Of a stretch of 64,000 nt of DNA, positions 15,658 through 25,065 are shown piece after piece. The translations under genes were made by a program, and so were the position numbers. Position 1 is the first letter of the stretch; the number at the start of each line of letters is the position of its first letter. The notes under the pieces were generated by a model. The model was not told where the DNA came from. It searched no databases and saw nothing but the letters and a program-made list of their open reading frames with translations. Source of the DNA: CAZHPR01 sp964534305 (GTDB lineage: Bacteria > Patescibacteriota > Minisyncoccia > Phycocordibacterales > WO2-35-19); the NCBI GenBank assembly GCA_964534305.1, contig CAZHPR010000001.1, positions 41,691-105,690 of the forward strand. Reading direction: 5' to 3'.

Positions 15658-17571
15658 TTATGAAGAAGCCTCCTGAGCCCTTTTGGGTTGGATGCCGTTT
15701 GCAATAAGCATACTTTCAAATTCTTCTCTTTCTATAGTTTCCTTTTCTATGAGTCTCTTTGCGATCGCATCTAGAAGTGGTCTGTGATCATTTATTATTT
15801 TGTTTGCCTTTTCAAAAGCATCATTCATTATTTTAGAAACCTGTTGGTCTATCATCGCCCCGACTTCTTCTGAATATTCCTTTTCGTTTACGCCCTTTCC
15901 AAAAAGTGGCCGGCCCCCAGAAGATTCTAGCGCAATAGGACCGAGGGTCTCAGACATTCCATATTTTGTAACCATGTCCCTTGCCATTGCGGTAGATACT
16001 TGCAAATCATTTGATGGACCAGTCGTGATATCGCCAAAGACTATTTTTTCTGTCGCATAACCACCAAGCGACATCGCAATATCATCTAAAAACTCGTTTC
16101 TGCTTTGTAGCTTCCTATCTTCTATTGGAAGCTTGAGAGTATACCCCGCTGCCCTTCCACGAGATATGATAGAAATCTTGTGTACCGGATCAGCGAATGG
16201 CAAGACGCTCGCAACCAAAGCGTGCCCAGCTTCATGGTAAGCAGTTATTTCTTTCTCTTTATTTGAGAGTATATGACTTCTTCTTTCAGGACCAAGCATC
16301 ACCTTTTCTATTGACCTGATAAGATCGTACTGAGAAATCTTGGTCCGGTTTTCTCTGGCAGCAAGGATCGCGCCCTCATTCATAAGAGAGTAGAGGTCAG
16401 CACCAGAAAATCCTGGTGTTCTCTCTGCAATTACAGAAAGGTTTACATCTTCGGCAAAAGGTTTCTCTTTTGAATGGATCCTGAGTATCTCTTCTCTGTC
16501 TCCCCTATCTGGCAAATCTATAGTGACCCGTCTATCAAACCTACCTGGACGAAGCAAGGCTGGGTCAAGTACGTCTGGCCTGTTTGTCGCCGCCATTATC
16601 ACAAGCTTTTCGGTCGGTTCAAAGCCGTCCATCTCTACCAATATTTGATTGAGGGTTTGCTCTCTCTCATCATTGCCTCCGCCCAAGCCTCCCCCTCGCA
16701 CTCTACCCACCGCGTCTATCTCATCTATAAAGATTATTGCTGGGCCAGTTTTCTTTGCCATCTGAAAAAGATCACGCACCCTAGAAGCTCCTACTCCCAC
16801 AAACATTTCAACAAACTCAGAACCAGAAATAGAGAAGAAAGCAACGTTTGCCTCTCCTGCCACAGCCCGCGCGAGTAAGGTCTTGCCCGTACCCGGAGCT
16901 CCCATAAGGAGTATTCCCTTTGGAATTCTTGCTCCTATTTCAAAAAATTTCTTTGGATTTTTTAGAAAATCTACGATCTCAAGCAGTTCTTCCTTTGCTT
17001 CCTTGCAACCCGCCACATCCTTAAAGGTAACTCGCTTACTAGAATCATCTGGGCTTGTTATCCTTGCTCTTGATTGCCCAAAGGAGAAGGCTTGCATCCC
17101 AGCGCCCTTTATCTGTCTTGTCATCATATAAATAAATACCGCAATAAAGAGTATTGGGAAAAGTATCGGAGAAAGGTTTATTATCCAAAACAACACCCCT
17201 CCTTCTTCTTTGACATCAACCTTTACTTTGCTCAACTCTTCTGGGGTTACTCCATAAGCAAAGAGAGATTCAGAGATGTTTGAGGTGCCTTCTTTTTTGG
17301 AAGTTTTTGTACTATCGTCCAGAAACTTTGCTTCTATGCTTCCACCTTTGACCACCATCTCCTTTACATTGCCCGCCCTCACCGAAGAAGCCAACTCTGA
17401 AATACTAACGACCTCTTTATTTTTGCTACCATCAAAAACTGAATAGAGCGAAACTATAATCAGTATTATAAGTATGGTAGATACAAAGGTGCTAAAAAAA
17501 GAGTTACTAAACTTTGGACCGGAGGCATTTGAAGACCTCTTTTCTGTTTTTTTGTTGTGTGTTTTGGCCAT
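15658..17571 (-). CDS. ftsH: ATP-dependent zinc metalloprotease FtsH
   Basis: This is a membrane-anchored AAA+ protease that degrades membrane proteins and tagged proteins. The 637-residue protein has TM helices at about 26-46 and 127-149. Walker A GAPGTGKT is at 224-231, Walker B FIDEIDAV follows, the second region of homology lies near RPGRFDRR, and the zinc site HEAGH is at 446-450. It lies divergently beside smpB and the tmRNA gene. Confidence 0.97.
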   Translation of the reverse strand: MAKTHNKKTEKRSSNASGPKFSNSFFSTFVSTILIILIIVSLYSVFDGSKNKEVVSISELASSVRAGNVKEMVVKGGSIEAKFLDDSTKTSKKEGTSNISESLFAYGVTPEELSKVKVDVKEEGGVLFWIINLSPILFPILFIAVFIYMMTRQIKGAGMQAFSFGQSRARITSPDDSSKRVTFKDVAGCKEAKEELLEIVDFLKNPKKFFEIGARIPKGILLMGAPGTGKTLLARAVAGEANVAFFSISGSEFVEMFVGVGASRVRDLFQMAKKTGPAIIFIDEIDAVGRVRGGGLGGGNDEREQTLNQILVEMDGFEPTEKLVIMAATNRPDVLDPALLRPGRFDRRVTIDLPDRGDREEILRIHSKEKPFAEDVNLSVIAERTPGFSGADLYSLMNEGAILAARENRTKISQYDLIRSIEKVMLGPERRSHILSNKEKEITAYHEAGHALVASVLPFADPVHKISIISRGRAAGYTLKLPIEDRKLQSRNEFLDDIAMSLGGYATEKIVFGDITTGPSNDLQVSTAMARDMVTKYGMSETLGPIALESSGGRPLFGKGVNEKEYSEEVGAMIDQQVSKIMNDAFEKANKIINDHRPLLDAIAKRLIEKETIEREEFESMLIANGIQPKRAQEASS

Positions 17572-17623
17572 ATTTTTACTATTATAACATAAAAAATAAC
17601 CATTTTGTGCTATTATTCTGGCT

Positions 17624-18067
17624 ATGAACCTAGTTCAAAATAAAAAGGCACATTTTAATTATGAAATACTAGAAAAATACGAAGCAGGTATTGAGCTTTT
17701 GGGTTTTGAAGTAAAATCTCTAAAAGCTGGCCAGGGCTCACTAGAAGGCTCTTATATAAAAATCCGCGGAGGAGAAGCCTTTGTTACCGGTATGAATATC
17801 CCGCCCTATCAAGTAAACAACACTCCAAAAGAATACGACCCCGCAAGAAGCCGCAAATTACTCCTTACAAAAAAAGAAATAGCGGAGCTAGAAAAAACGG
17901 AACAAAAGGCTGGATTGACAATAGTACCACTTTCGGTGTATAATAAGGGTAGAAAAATCAAGATAGAACTTGCTGTAGCTAAAGGCAAAAAGACTCATGA
18001 CAAAAGAGAGACTACCAAGAAAAGAGAAGCAGATAGAGAGATTAGAAGAACTTTGAAAAATACATAG
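17624..18067 (+). CDS. smpB: SsrA-binding protein SmpB
   Basis: SmpB delivers tmRNA to stalled ribosomes. The 147-residue protein has the OB fold with NKKAHFNYEILEKYEAGIEL, the EVKSLKAGQGSLEGSYI tmRNA-binding surface, and the basic C-terminal tail GKKTHDKRETTKKREADREI that folds in the mRNA channel. A TATTAT box (17611-17616) seven bases before ATG, and no SD, suggest a leaderless transcript. The tmRNA gene lies immediately downstream. Confidence 0.97.
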   Translation: MNLVQNKKAHFNYEILEKYEAGIELLGFEVKSLKAGQGSLEGSYIKIRGGEAFVTGMNIPPYQVNNTPKEYDPARSRKLLLTKKEIAELEKTEQKAGLTIVPLSVYNKGRKIKIELAVAKGKKTHDKRETTKKREADREIRRTLKNT

Positions 18068-18083
18068 TTGTCTACCAAAAATT

Positions 18084-18211
18084 CCCGAAAAGGAGTTGCG
18101 GAGCGAATAAAAATAAAATTTCAAAAGTCTGGCCGAAGCTTGCCCTCAAGCAAGCGAGGAGACCCGAGGACTTTTGCAAATTTTGATTTTTATGAGCGAC
18201 TACTTTTCGGG
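18084..18211 (+). repeat. Long imperfect inverted repeat between smpB and tmRNA
   Basis: The outer stem CCCGAAAAG (18084-18092) pairs with CTTTTCGGG (18203-18211). The inner arms (about 18107-18129 and 18169-18193, AT-rich, ending CAAAAGTC / GACTTTTG) also pair. The interior carries GAGCGA/AGCGAGG motifs. The right arm runs into the 5' end of the tmRNA, so the structure could end smpB transcription or guide tmRNA processing. Confidence 0.6.
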
Positions 18212-18626
18212 GATGATCGGCCTAGACAATAAGAATATCTTTATAAATGCCAAAGAGAGCTGTGGTGACTCTTAAATCCGCCATAAATGATAACTGCAAA
18301 CAAGGTTGTCACAAAAGCTAAGTCCGTTGCTTCTCCATACTTTGGGGTCAACGATTTCGCTTTCGCTTACGTTAGAGCTTAATTAAGTTTCTTTCCTAAG
18401 CGACGCTATCCTTCTTATGTCTCATACGGAAGATCATGGTGTAATAAATTGAGGCTCTGGAAAATAGTTCTCCCCTATTTTCCGAAATGTTGGGAGATCG
18501 AAACTTTAGAATTTCGTCTGTTTGTATCTAGAGTTTTTAAATGGGCCTAGCCCAAAAAGCAGTCTATCTCTGGTAGAAATTTATAAAATACCTTATTGCA
18601 TGCGCGTTCGATTCGCGCCATCTCCA
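18209..18626 (+). ncRNA. ssrA: tmRNA (ssrA)
   Basis: The 5' GGGGATG (18209-18215) pairs with 3' CATCTCC (18619-18625), followed by A; the T arm reads GCGCGTTCGATTCGCGC. This forms the tRNA-like domain, and CCA is not encoded. The likely resume codon is GCA at 18296 (context AACTGCAAACAAGG). In that frame 28 codons run to TAA at 18380-18382; the tag begins ANKVV and ends NDFAFAYVRA. The RNA is about 418 nt. The position next to smpB supports the call. The exact ends and resume codon are inferred. Confidence 0.85.
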
Positions 18627-18735
18627 CAAAATTAACGAGCGAACAAGGTGAGCGACTATAATTTTGTAGGACCCTGAGTTTATCGAAGGGTTTTTAATTG
18701 TGTCCTTACTTTCCAATAATGTTAAAATAAATAAA

Positions 18736-19347
18736 ATGAAATTTATCAAATTTATTTTTGTGGGTATTCTTGTAACACTAGCCGGAGAATACCAAATCAA
18801 TATACTTATACACCAACTACCAGTTGAAAAATACCTGATGGTGTTTGTTGTCTATTCTCTACTGGTAAGTATTTTTTACATTTTTGGAAAATTTTTGGAT
18901 AAAAAATTTTTATCCGCAAAGGCTGACTTGATTTACTATTTTGTAGCAGGATTTGTAGGTCTTGCGTTTGAATGGTTTGTTATAGGAAATTCTTTATACG
19001 AAAACCCAAGTGCAAATCAAGCTGGTATGTTTTGTTGGTGGACAGCTGTATTTTTGATACCTAGAATATTTACCAAAACTTCTAATCCAGACTTAGAGAT
19101 AGTAAAGAAAAAAATATACTACGTACTTATTCCCTACTCAATAATTTCATTAATAATAGTCTCTCTAATTCCAGCAGACCCTGTTATGGCAAGAATTGCC
19201 GTTACTGCACTGGCTATGATATTTAGTTTTGTTTTTGTTAATTATTATTTGATACGTTATCTAATCTCACAAAACCCACACTTAAAGAAAAAGTTGACTT
19301 ATTTCTATATAATTTTGGTTATACTAGCTCTCGTAAATTTATTTTGA
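18736..19347 (+). CDS. Polytopic membrane protein, unknown
   Basis: I do not recognise this 203-residue protein (from MKFIKFIFVGILVTLAGEYQ). It has about six hydrophobic segments: residues about 5-20, 36-54, 68-84, 95-115, 133-152 and 158-178, with a further one at the C-terminal end. No catalytic motif is visible. There are in-frame starts upstream (18700), but the chosen ATG begins the first membrane helix. It precedes the MYG1-family gene by 12 bp and may share its transcript. Confidence 0.65.
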   Translation: MKFIKFIFVGILVTLAGEYQINILIHQLPVEKYLMVFVVYSLLVSIFYIFGKFLDKKFLSAKADLIYYFVAGFVGLAFEWFVIGNSLYENPSANQAGMFCWWTAVFLIPRIFTKTSNPDLEIVKKKIYYVLIPYSIISLIIVSLIPADPVMARIAVTALAMIFSFVFVNYYLIRYLISQNPHLKKKLTYFYIILVILALVNLF

Positions 19348-19359
19348 TAGATTTAACAA

Positions 19360-20268
19360 ATGAATCTGTTTAAGAAAAAGATAAGAGTGGCGACGCACAA
19401 TGGAAGCTTCCATGCTGACGAAGTGTTTGCTATCGCTACCCTCTTAATTTGGGCTGATAAAAAAGGCTTTAAATTAGATATAACAAGAACTAGGGATGAG
19501 TCGTTGCTCAGCGAAGCAGATATCGTTTTGGACGTAGGTAGTATTTATGACCCAGAAAAAAAGAGGTTTGATCATCATCAGAAGGATGGAGCGGGGGCAC
19601 ATGAAAACGGTATCCCCTATGCGTCCTTTGGCTTAATCTGGAAACATTTTGCAAAAGAAATCTGTAGTGAAGAAGTAGCGGAAGATATCGAAAAGAGACT
19701 CGTGCTACCCATAGACGGCAGAGACAACGGTATGAATATTACAAAAGCTTTGAGAGAAGACCTACTGGAATACACCTTATCAAAGGACATAATATCCGCA
19801 TTCAGACCAACCTGGAAAAACCCGAACGATAATGACAAAAACTTTTTTGAAGCAGTTTCTTTTGCAAAGACACTTTTGGAAAAAGAAATAAGGAATTCGG
19901 CAGAGACAATAGAAGGAGAAAATATAGTAAGAGCAGAAATTGAAAAACAAAAAGAGCCGGAGATTCTCCTGCTTGAGCAAGATCTCCCTTGGGATTATGT
20001 AGTATCAAAGTTTAAAAATATAAAATGCGTTATCTACCCAGAGTCTGATCAAGACGCTTGGTGCGCTGAGTTTACAAAGGACAACCCAAAAGATTTCACA
20101 ACCAACCGAGGCGAATTTAACCCAGAATGGAAAGGTTTAAGAGATGAGGAGCTAAGAAGAGTAAGCGGAGTAGCGGGGGCAATCTTCTGTCATCGCGGTG
20201 GCTTCTTTGCCGTCGCAAAAACAAAAGAATCCGCTATTGAAATGGCTCTCCTATCCCTAAAAAAATAA
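19360..20268 (+). CDS. MYG1 / UPF0160 family protein (DHH-like phosphoesterase)
   Basis: The 302-residue protein has the family hallmarks. ATHNGSFHADEVFAIATL at the N-terminus contains the His/Asp metal-site residues. VLDVGSIYDPEKKRFDHHQKDGAG carries the DHH signature. The C-terminus has RRVSGVAGAIFCHRGGFFAVAKTKESA. Eukaryotic MYG1 is reported as a 3'-5' RNA exonuclease; the bacterial role is not settled. Family assignment is firm. Confidence 0.88.
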   Translation: MNLFKKKIRVATHNGSFHADEVFAIATLLIWADKKGFKLDITRTRDESLLSEADIVLDVGSIYDPEKKRFDHHQKDGAGAHENGIPYASFGLIWKHFAKEICSEEVAEDIEKRLVLPIDGRDNGMNITKALREDLLEYTLSKDIISAFRPTWKNPNDNDKNFFEAVSFAKTLLEKEIRNSAETIEGENIVRAEIEKQKEPEILLLEQDLPWDYVVSKFKNIKCVIYPESDQDAWCAEFTKDNPKDFTTNRGEFNPEWKGLRDEELRRVSGVAGAIFCHRGGFFAVAKTKESAIEMALLSLKK

Positions 20269-21405
20269 TTAATTACAACTTGTATCTCCAATGGATAGCC
20301 CAGCAGAGATTGCTTGTGAGCTGCCATAAGAATCAACGCACCATAATCCTTTTGTATCTGGTAAAGTAGAATACATCGCATAAGACTGACCGCTTGATCG
20401 ACACCCGACCATATTTTTAGCGATAAGATCTTTTATATAAGATATTATATTATCATCTCCAAACATCCCCCCTGTACAACTATTAGTTACCACACCATAA
20501 CTTCCTTTTTGGTTGTAGTAAATTTCTGCATACGCCCTGACTCCAGATAATTTGGACACTACATCATTGTTTGTAATAGAAACAGGAGGAATCTTTTCTT
20601 CATTACTACTTAACGACTTTAGAACAACTTTTTCTGTAATTGCACTTTTATCAAAATCTATAACAATCCTACCGTCCGCATTTTGTATATCAGACAATTT
20701 TGAACGATAGGGAGTAAAATCATCCATACCATATATTAGATCAATCCTATTAACATCCACAGGTACCCATGTATGTAGAGAAACCTTCCTATCAGAGAGC
20801 GGTTCAATATTATAGCTTGAAAAAGGGACCGCCCCCAAAGAAGCGAGCCTTGCCACAACCTCTCCATTTCTTGATTCGTAATAAAGTATCTTTATTATGT
20901 CGCCAGTTACGTTAATTTTACTATTGTTTGAAACGTCTATATCAATACCGATTAAAGATTTGTTACTGGTTTCTGGATCAGAGGGATCATTGCTATAACA
21001 CCCGGCAAGACGCACTAGATTTGTTACTTCTTGTGGAAAATTTTGAGAACAACCAACAACTTCCAACCCCTCAACTCTAACAATTTTTGAAATAGAGAAA
21101 TCTACACTAGGAAAAGCTTGCATTTGAAATTTACCCTTCTCAAGATCTTCAACATAACTAATAGAATATTTAGAATTTCTCTGGTCATAACTATTGTAAT
21201 CAATGTTTTGCCCCTGCTCTACTAAACCTGTTGCTGTTTTATACTGATCCAACTCTCTTTGTTTATTTAGAAGTTGAAGTAATAAATAAGCGACAGCCAA
21301 AATCACTGCAACAATCAAAATAACTAATAAAATTCTTGTACGTTTTGGATTATTTGAAGAAGAGTTGGTCGTATTGATATTTTGAGGAGCTTGATCAGGG
21401 TTCAT
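20269..21405 (-). CDS. Membrane-anchored protein with pilin-like head domain
   Basis: The 378-residue protein has a polar Asn/Pro-rich N-terminus, one TM helix (about residues 24-44), a long soluble region, and a C-terminal domain from about residue 285. That domain reads like a type IV pilin head. AYAEIYYNQKGSYGVVTNSC and LWCVDSYGSSQAI..DTSC match the spacing in the pilin at 15124 (MELYYGSQ, GWCVDSTG, DTTC). There is no prepilin cleavage motif, so it should not enter a pilus by the normal route. Its function is unknown. It converges on the MYG1 gene with no gap. Confidence 0.7.
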   Translation of the reverse strand: MNPDQAPQNINTTNSSSNNPKRTRILLVILIVAVILAVAYLLLQLLNKQRELDQYKTATGLVEQGQNIDYNSYDQRNSKYSISYVEDLEKGKFQMQAFPSVDFSISKIVRVEGLEVVGCSQNFPQEVTNLVRLAGCYSNDPSDPETSNKSLIGIDIDVSNNSKINVTGDIIKILYYESRNGEVVARLASLGAVPFSSYNIEPLSDRKVSLHTWVPVDVNRIDLIYGMDDFTPYRSKLSDIQNADGRIVIDFDKSAITEKVVLKSLSSNEEKIPPVSITNNDVVSKLSGVRAYAEIYYNQKGSYGVVTNSCTGGMFGDDNIISYIKDLIAKNMVGCRSSGQSYAMYSTLPDTKGLWCVDSYGSSQAISAGLSIGDTSCN

Positions 21406-21481
21406 AAAATATAGTTAGCGGCTAATATTAAAATTATACCAATAATTAAAATTTTAGCTGTAAGTCTTGGTACCAAAACAA

Positions 21482-21517
21482 ACGAAAACCGCCCGGACGC
21501 TTGCGCGACCCGGGCGG
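21482..21517 (-). terminator. Rho-independent terminator of the 21581 gene
   Basis: CCGCCCGG (21489-21496) and CCGGGCGG (21510-21517) form a GC-rich stem. On the minus strand it is followed by TTTTCGTTTGTTTT. Confidence 0.8.
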
Positions 21518-21580
21518 GTTGTGAGAGACGATAGTTGGCTGCCTCTCAAAAGAACATGTCCTGCCAACTCAGGATGAGGA

Positions 21581-21991
21581 TCAGGAGTCCTTCGGAACCC
21601 CTTCACCCAAGAAAAGAGCAGCGTACTCGGGGGTCAGGAAGTGATTGATGGCTTCCATTGGAGTCATCTCCCCCACCTCCTTGTACTTGTAGGGTTCAGC
21701 TCGGAATGTTGGATCCTTCGGATCCAACATCGAGCACACCGTCGCCGTACTCGACGATTCCATCCTCTCTTCACAGGAGGGAACCCAAGCCCCTCGATCG
21801 TCCTTGAGCCACCCCTTCTCACAGAGGTAGGCTTCGGCTTCTTGTTCGGTCCCAAAGGGACCGACATATGGGGACGTAAATGCCATCCTCTCCTGATCAT
21901 CGCCCTCCGAGAAGGGAGCGGCATGGTCAAACAGGGGGTCTCCCTTCTTGACCAACTCGCAAAGCGAACAAAAACTGACGAAGAACAACAT
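21581..21991 (-). CDS. Hypothetical protein, strongly expressed context
   Basis: I do not recognise this 136-residue acidic protein. It begins MLFFVSFCSLCELVKKGDPL and contains a stretch YVGPFGTEQEAEAYLCEKGW that resembles a short repeat-type fold (SPOR- or cis-acting-like) but is too short to assign. It is clearly richer in G+C than its neighbours. A perfect TTGACA-17-TATAAT promoter (22016-22044), a GGGAGG SD eight bases from the ATG, and a strong terminator make it an independent and probably highly expressed gene. Confidence 0.7.
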   Translation of the reverse strand: MLFFVSFCSLCELVKKGDPLFDHAAPFSEGDDQERMAFTSPYVGPFGTEQEAEAYLCEKGWLKDDRGAWVPSCEERMESSSTATVCSMLDPKDPTFRAEPYKYKEVGEMTPMEAINHFLTPEYAALFLGEGVPKDS

Positions 21992-22015
21992 GTAGGTTCC
22001 TCCCTTTCTTCCTAT

Positions 22016-22044
22016 ATTATAGCACCTTTTGGTTTTTGTGTCAA
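22016..22044 (-). promoter_or_regulatory. Consensus sigma-70 promoter
   Basis: Read on the minus strand, TTGACA (22039-22044) and TATAAT (22016-22021) are separated by exactly 17 bases. It drives the gene at 21581-21991. Confidence 0.85.
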
Positions 22045-22192
22045 GAAAAATGGGGTGTTTTTGAGACGAGATTTACCAAAATATGGCTAAAAATAAGGGT
22101 ATTATTGAAATAGCCGAGATTTTATAATCCCAGGTTTAATCCCATTTTAGGCCTATTTTTAGCCCTTTTACCTACTTTTGTCCTATTTTTGC

Positions 22193-23725
22193 CTATACCT
22201 GCACTTTTGGACGATAAGAGATAGCTTCTAGGATATGGTTTGGTGTTATCTCTAACGAGGACTCGAGGTCGGCAATGGTACGCGCCAGCTTGATTATACG
22301 GTGATAACTCCTCGCTGAGAGGTCTAAAGTTTTCGCAGACTTATTGAGTATTTCTTTTACTTCATTTGAAAGGCTTAGGATGGTTGCAATATCTCGTGCA
22401 TTCATTTCTGAATTGGTATTTATATTCCTATTTAATTTAACAAATCTCTCTCGTTGTATTTCTCTTGCCCTTATTACCCTACTTCTAGCTGGCAAGCTCT
22501 CACTCTTCTCTGCCCTCTCGGTAAGCTTGTCATGATCTACTTTTGAGACTTCGGTCCAAATATCAATACGATCGATGATGGGTCCAGAAATTTTTCTTTT
22601 GTATCTCTCTATTTGCATCGCAGAACACCTACAAGACTTGCCTTTGATACCAAAGTTGCCACAGGGGCATGGGTTCATCGCCGCCACCAAGATAAAGTGT
22701 GCAGGGAACTTTACAGTACCTCTCGCTCTTGAGACGGAGACATTTCTTTCTTCGAGAGGTTCGCGCAAAGCTTCTATTGTTTTATTTTCAAATTCTGGAA
22801 ACTCATCAAGAAAAAGTACCCCTTTGTGTGAAAGAGTGATTTCTCCCGGTTTTGGATTTGCTCCTCCACCAACGAGCGCAACATAGGAAGAAGTGTGATG
22901 TGGAGAACGAAAAGGTCTCTCGGTAACAAGCAGCCCGTCAAGAGCCCCCGCAATAGAATGTATCTCTGTGACCTCCATTATTTCATTGAAAGAAAGTGGG
23001 GGTAGGATACTACGCAGAGCCTTCGCGAGCATGGTCTTGCCAGTACCCGGAGGGCCATAGAGAGCAATATTATGCCCGCCAGCAGCAGCGATCTCGAGGG
23101 CTCTCTTGGCAGACTCTTGGCCTTTTATATCGGAGAGATCAAACGATATGGAATGATTTACTTTTATTTCTTGTTTTCTTTCTGGTTTTATTTTATCTCT
23201 GGATTCGTTGCTTTCTAGATGGGAAATTATTTCTCTTAGCGTCTCTGCTCCGAATATAGCTACCCCATCAACCAAAGAGGCTTCTTTGCTATTTATCTTT
23301 GGTAAAAATATTTCTTTAAAACCTTCCTCCTTAGCCTTCCTAGCAAAGGCCAGGGCTCCCTTTATCGGACGAAGCGAACCATCCAAAGAAAGCTCTCCTA
23401 GGAAAATCTTTTTGTCTGATACAAAATTTATCTCTCCATCCGCAAGAAGATAAGCAAGTGCCATCGCAACATCAAGTCCCGAACCTTCTTTTTTGACCTC
23501 TGCTGGAGCGAGAGAAACAACAACTTTGTGGTTTTTGGATTTTGGAGATTCAAATCCAGAATTTTTTATCGCAGCACTCACCCGATCTCTCGCCTCTTCG
23601 ACAGCTTTGTCCGGAAGACCAACAATAGAAAACGAATGTAGACCCCGAGAGAGGTCTACCTCGACATCGACTATGTAAGGTTTGAGTAAAGAAGCTTGTG
23701 CACTATAAACCTTTGCGTATGACAT
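22193..23725 (-). CDS. comM: YifB/ComM-family Mg-chelatase-like AAA+ ATPase
   Basis: The 510-residue protein has the N-terminal ChlI/Lon-like domain (VEVDLSRGLHSFSIVGLPDKAVEEA), then AAA+ motifs GPPGTGKTMLAKAL (Walker A) and VLFLDEFPEF (Walker B), and a C-terminal domain with RSYHRIIKLARTIADLE. In ComM, hexamers act as a branch-migration helicase during natural transformation. A ComEC pair at 32.7-35.7 kb and type IV pilus genes in the same window fit a DNA-uptake role. The gene starts 4 bp after the DksA-like gene. Confidence 0.95.
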   Translation of the reverse strand: MSYAKVYSAQASLLKPYIVDVEVDLSRGLHSFSIVGLPDKAVEEARDRVSAAIKNSGFESPKSKNHKVVVSLAPAEVKKEGSGLDVAMALAYLLADGEINFVSDKKIFLGELSLDGSLRPIKGALAFARKAKEEGFKEIFLPKINSKEASLVDGVAIFGAETLREIISHLESNESRDKIKPERKQEIKVNHSISFDLSDIKGQESAKRALEIAAAGGHNIALYGPPGTGKTMLAKALRSILPPLSFNEIMEVTEIHSIAGALDGLLVTERPFRSPHHTSSYVALVGGGANPKPGEITLSHKGVLFLDEFPEFENKTIEALREPLEERNVSVSRARGTVKFPAHFILVAAMNPCPCGNFGIKGKSCRCSAMQIERYKRKISGPIIDRIDIWTEVSKVDHDKLTERAEKSESLPARSRVIRAREIQRERFVKLNRNINTNSEMNARDIATILSLSNEVKEILNKSAKTLDLSARSYHRIIKLARTIADLESSLEITPNHILEAISYRPKVQV

Positions 23726-23729
23726 AGTT

Positions 23730-24092
23730 TTACATATGCTCTTTGCAAGTACGGGCGGCTGGGTTTGCTTCTAGTCTATCCCTCTCTATTGGCTTTCCAT
23801 CTACTTCACAGAGACCATATCTCCCTTCTTCGATTTTTTTTAGAGCGTCCTTTACTTCGTTGTATCTAATCTCAAGTTCACCGAGAACGGCTGAGTTTTC
23901 TTCATATTCTTCTATTTTATCAGCAACCTCACTTTCATCCGCACTGTCGGTGTCTAGATCAGCTGGCTCTGCTTCCCAATCCGTCTTTACATCAGGATTT
24001 TTCCTACCGACAAAGTTGAGTTCTTCTTCCAAACCCCTTAATTCTTCCTCTAATTTGGACTTTAGGTCCTGTATGTTTATGTCTTGATTCAT
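23730..24092 (-). CDS. DksA/TraR-family protein
   Basis: The 120-residue protein has an N-terminal coiled coil (residues about 5-100, rich in Glu and Lys) and a C-terminal reduced zinc-finger region, RYGLCEVDGKPIERDRLEANPAARTCKEHM. The family core C..CGxxIxxxRLxAxPxAxxC is visible, but only two of the usual four cysteines remain (the others are Asp and His). DksA-type proteins bind RNA polymerase through the secondary channel; whether this short form does so is unknown. Confidence 0.85.
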   Translation of the reverse strand: MNQDINIQDLKSKLEEELRGLEEELNFVGRKNPDVKTDWEAEPADLDTDSADESEVADKIEEYEENSAVLGELEIRYNEVKDALKKIEEGRYGLCEVDGKPIERDRLEANPAARTCKEHM

Positions 24093-24114
24093 AGGAGTAT
24101 TATATCACATTCTA

Positions 24115-25053
24115 CTATCTTATAACAGATCTGGAGGCAAATATTGAAGATATTTCACCTATTGAATTTATACTACTCGATATGAGTACTGTGTTTTTAT
24201 CCAAAAATGTATACACAATCACAGCTTCACCCCCATCTGTCAAAGCCCTAGTGTCTTTGTTCCTCACGATTACATCTTTCCAAACTGGATTTGTAATTAT
24301 TTCCTGATCTTGGTCTAGGTCTGTTAGAACCTCTGCTTCGTTATTTTTTTCCAAGTCCTTTATTAAAAAGGAAAGATCTTTTTCTAGTGTAGCCTCCCAC
24401 TCAAGCATCCCCGAAAAAGCTCTGCCAAAATCATTTACAGAGATAATTACAAAGTAGTCTGTATTGTTTTCATTTTTGATAGAACCAAGAAAAAATTCTT
24501 GACCCATAGTTCTTGTGATTGAACTCGGCGGAGTTGCTCCAACAAAAGAAAGAAAACTGCTTGTATTATCTATCGGAGCGCCGTTTATATCAGAAATCCT
24601 TATTGCCGTAACTCCATTACCAGAAGAGATCTTCTTTAGCTCTGAAGACAGCGTTTCCTTTGTAATATTTGCAAGTGAGAGCTCGCTGTTATAAGGAATT
24701 ATTTCTTGCTTTATTACTATTGTCTGATCTTCTTTACCAAGAAAGTCAACCACAAAGAAAACTGTAAGAGAACCAGCAAGAATGAGTAGGAGGCTCAAAA
24801 CGATAGCTACAAAATTTATTCTAAAACCTTCACCCTTTTTGCTCTCTACCACCGCTTCTTCTCTTTCTTCCGCTCTTCTTTTTTCTTTTTCTTTTACGGC
24901 GATAGACGTCACTGATTCGTTCTTTTCTTTTATAAATTCAGCAACATCACCTTGATAGGTGCGCAAAGTCGGCAGAGGGCTCGCTTTGTGAAGCGCTCCG
25001 ACTATATTGCCTTCTTTGTTCTCTGAGGTATTTGGATTATTTTCCTCATTCAT
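24115..25053 (-). CDS. Single-pass membrane protein, unknown
   Basis: I do not recognise this 312-residue protein. It has a cytoplasmic N-terminus of about 85 residues rich in Glu/Lys (EKEKRRAEEREEAVVE), one TM helix (about residues 88-112), and an outside domain of about 200 residues rich in beta-like segments with no cysteines. It starts 12 bp after pnp in the same orientation. Confidence 0.7.
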   Translation of the reverse strand: MNEENNPNTSENKEGNIVGALHKASPLPTLRTYQGDVAEFIKEKNESVTSIAVKEKEKRRAEEREEAVVESKKGEGFRINFVAIVLSLLLILAGSLTVFFVVDFLGKEDQTIVIKQEIIPYNSELSLANITKETLSSELKKISSGNGVTAIRISDINGAPIDNTSSFLSFVGATPPSSITRTMGQEFFLGSIKNENNTDYFVIISVNDFGRAFSGMLEWEATLEKDLSFLIKDLEKNNEAEVLTDLDQDQEIITNPVWKDVIVRNKDTRALTDGGEAVIVYTFLDKNTVLISSSINSIGEISSIFASRSVIR

Positions 25054-25065
25054 CTTTTTGATTGT

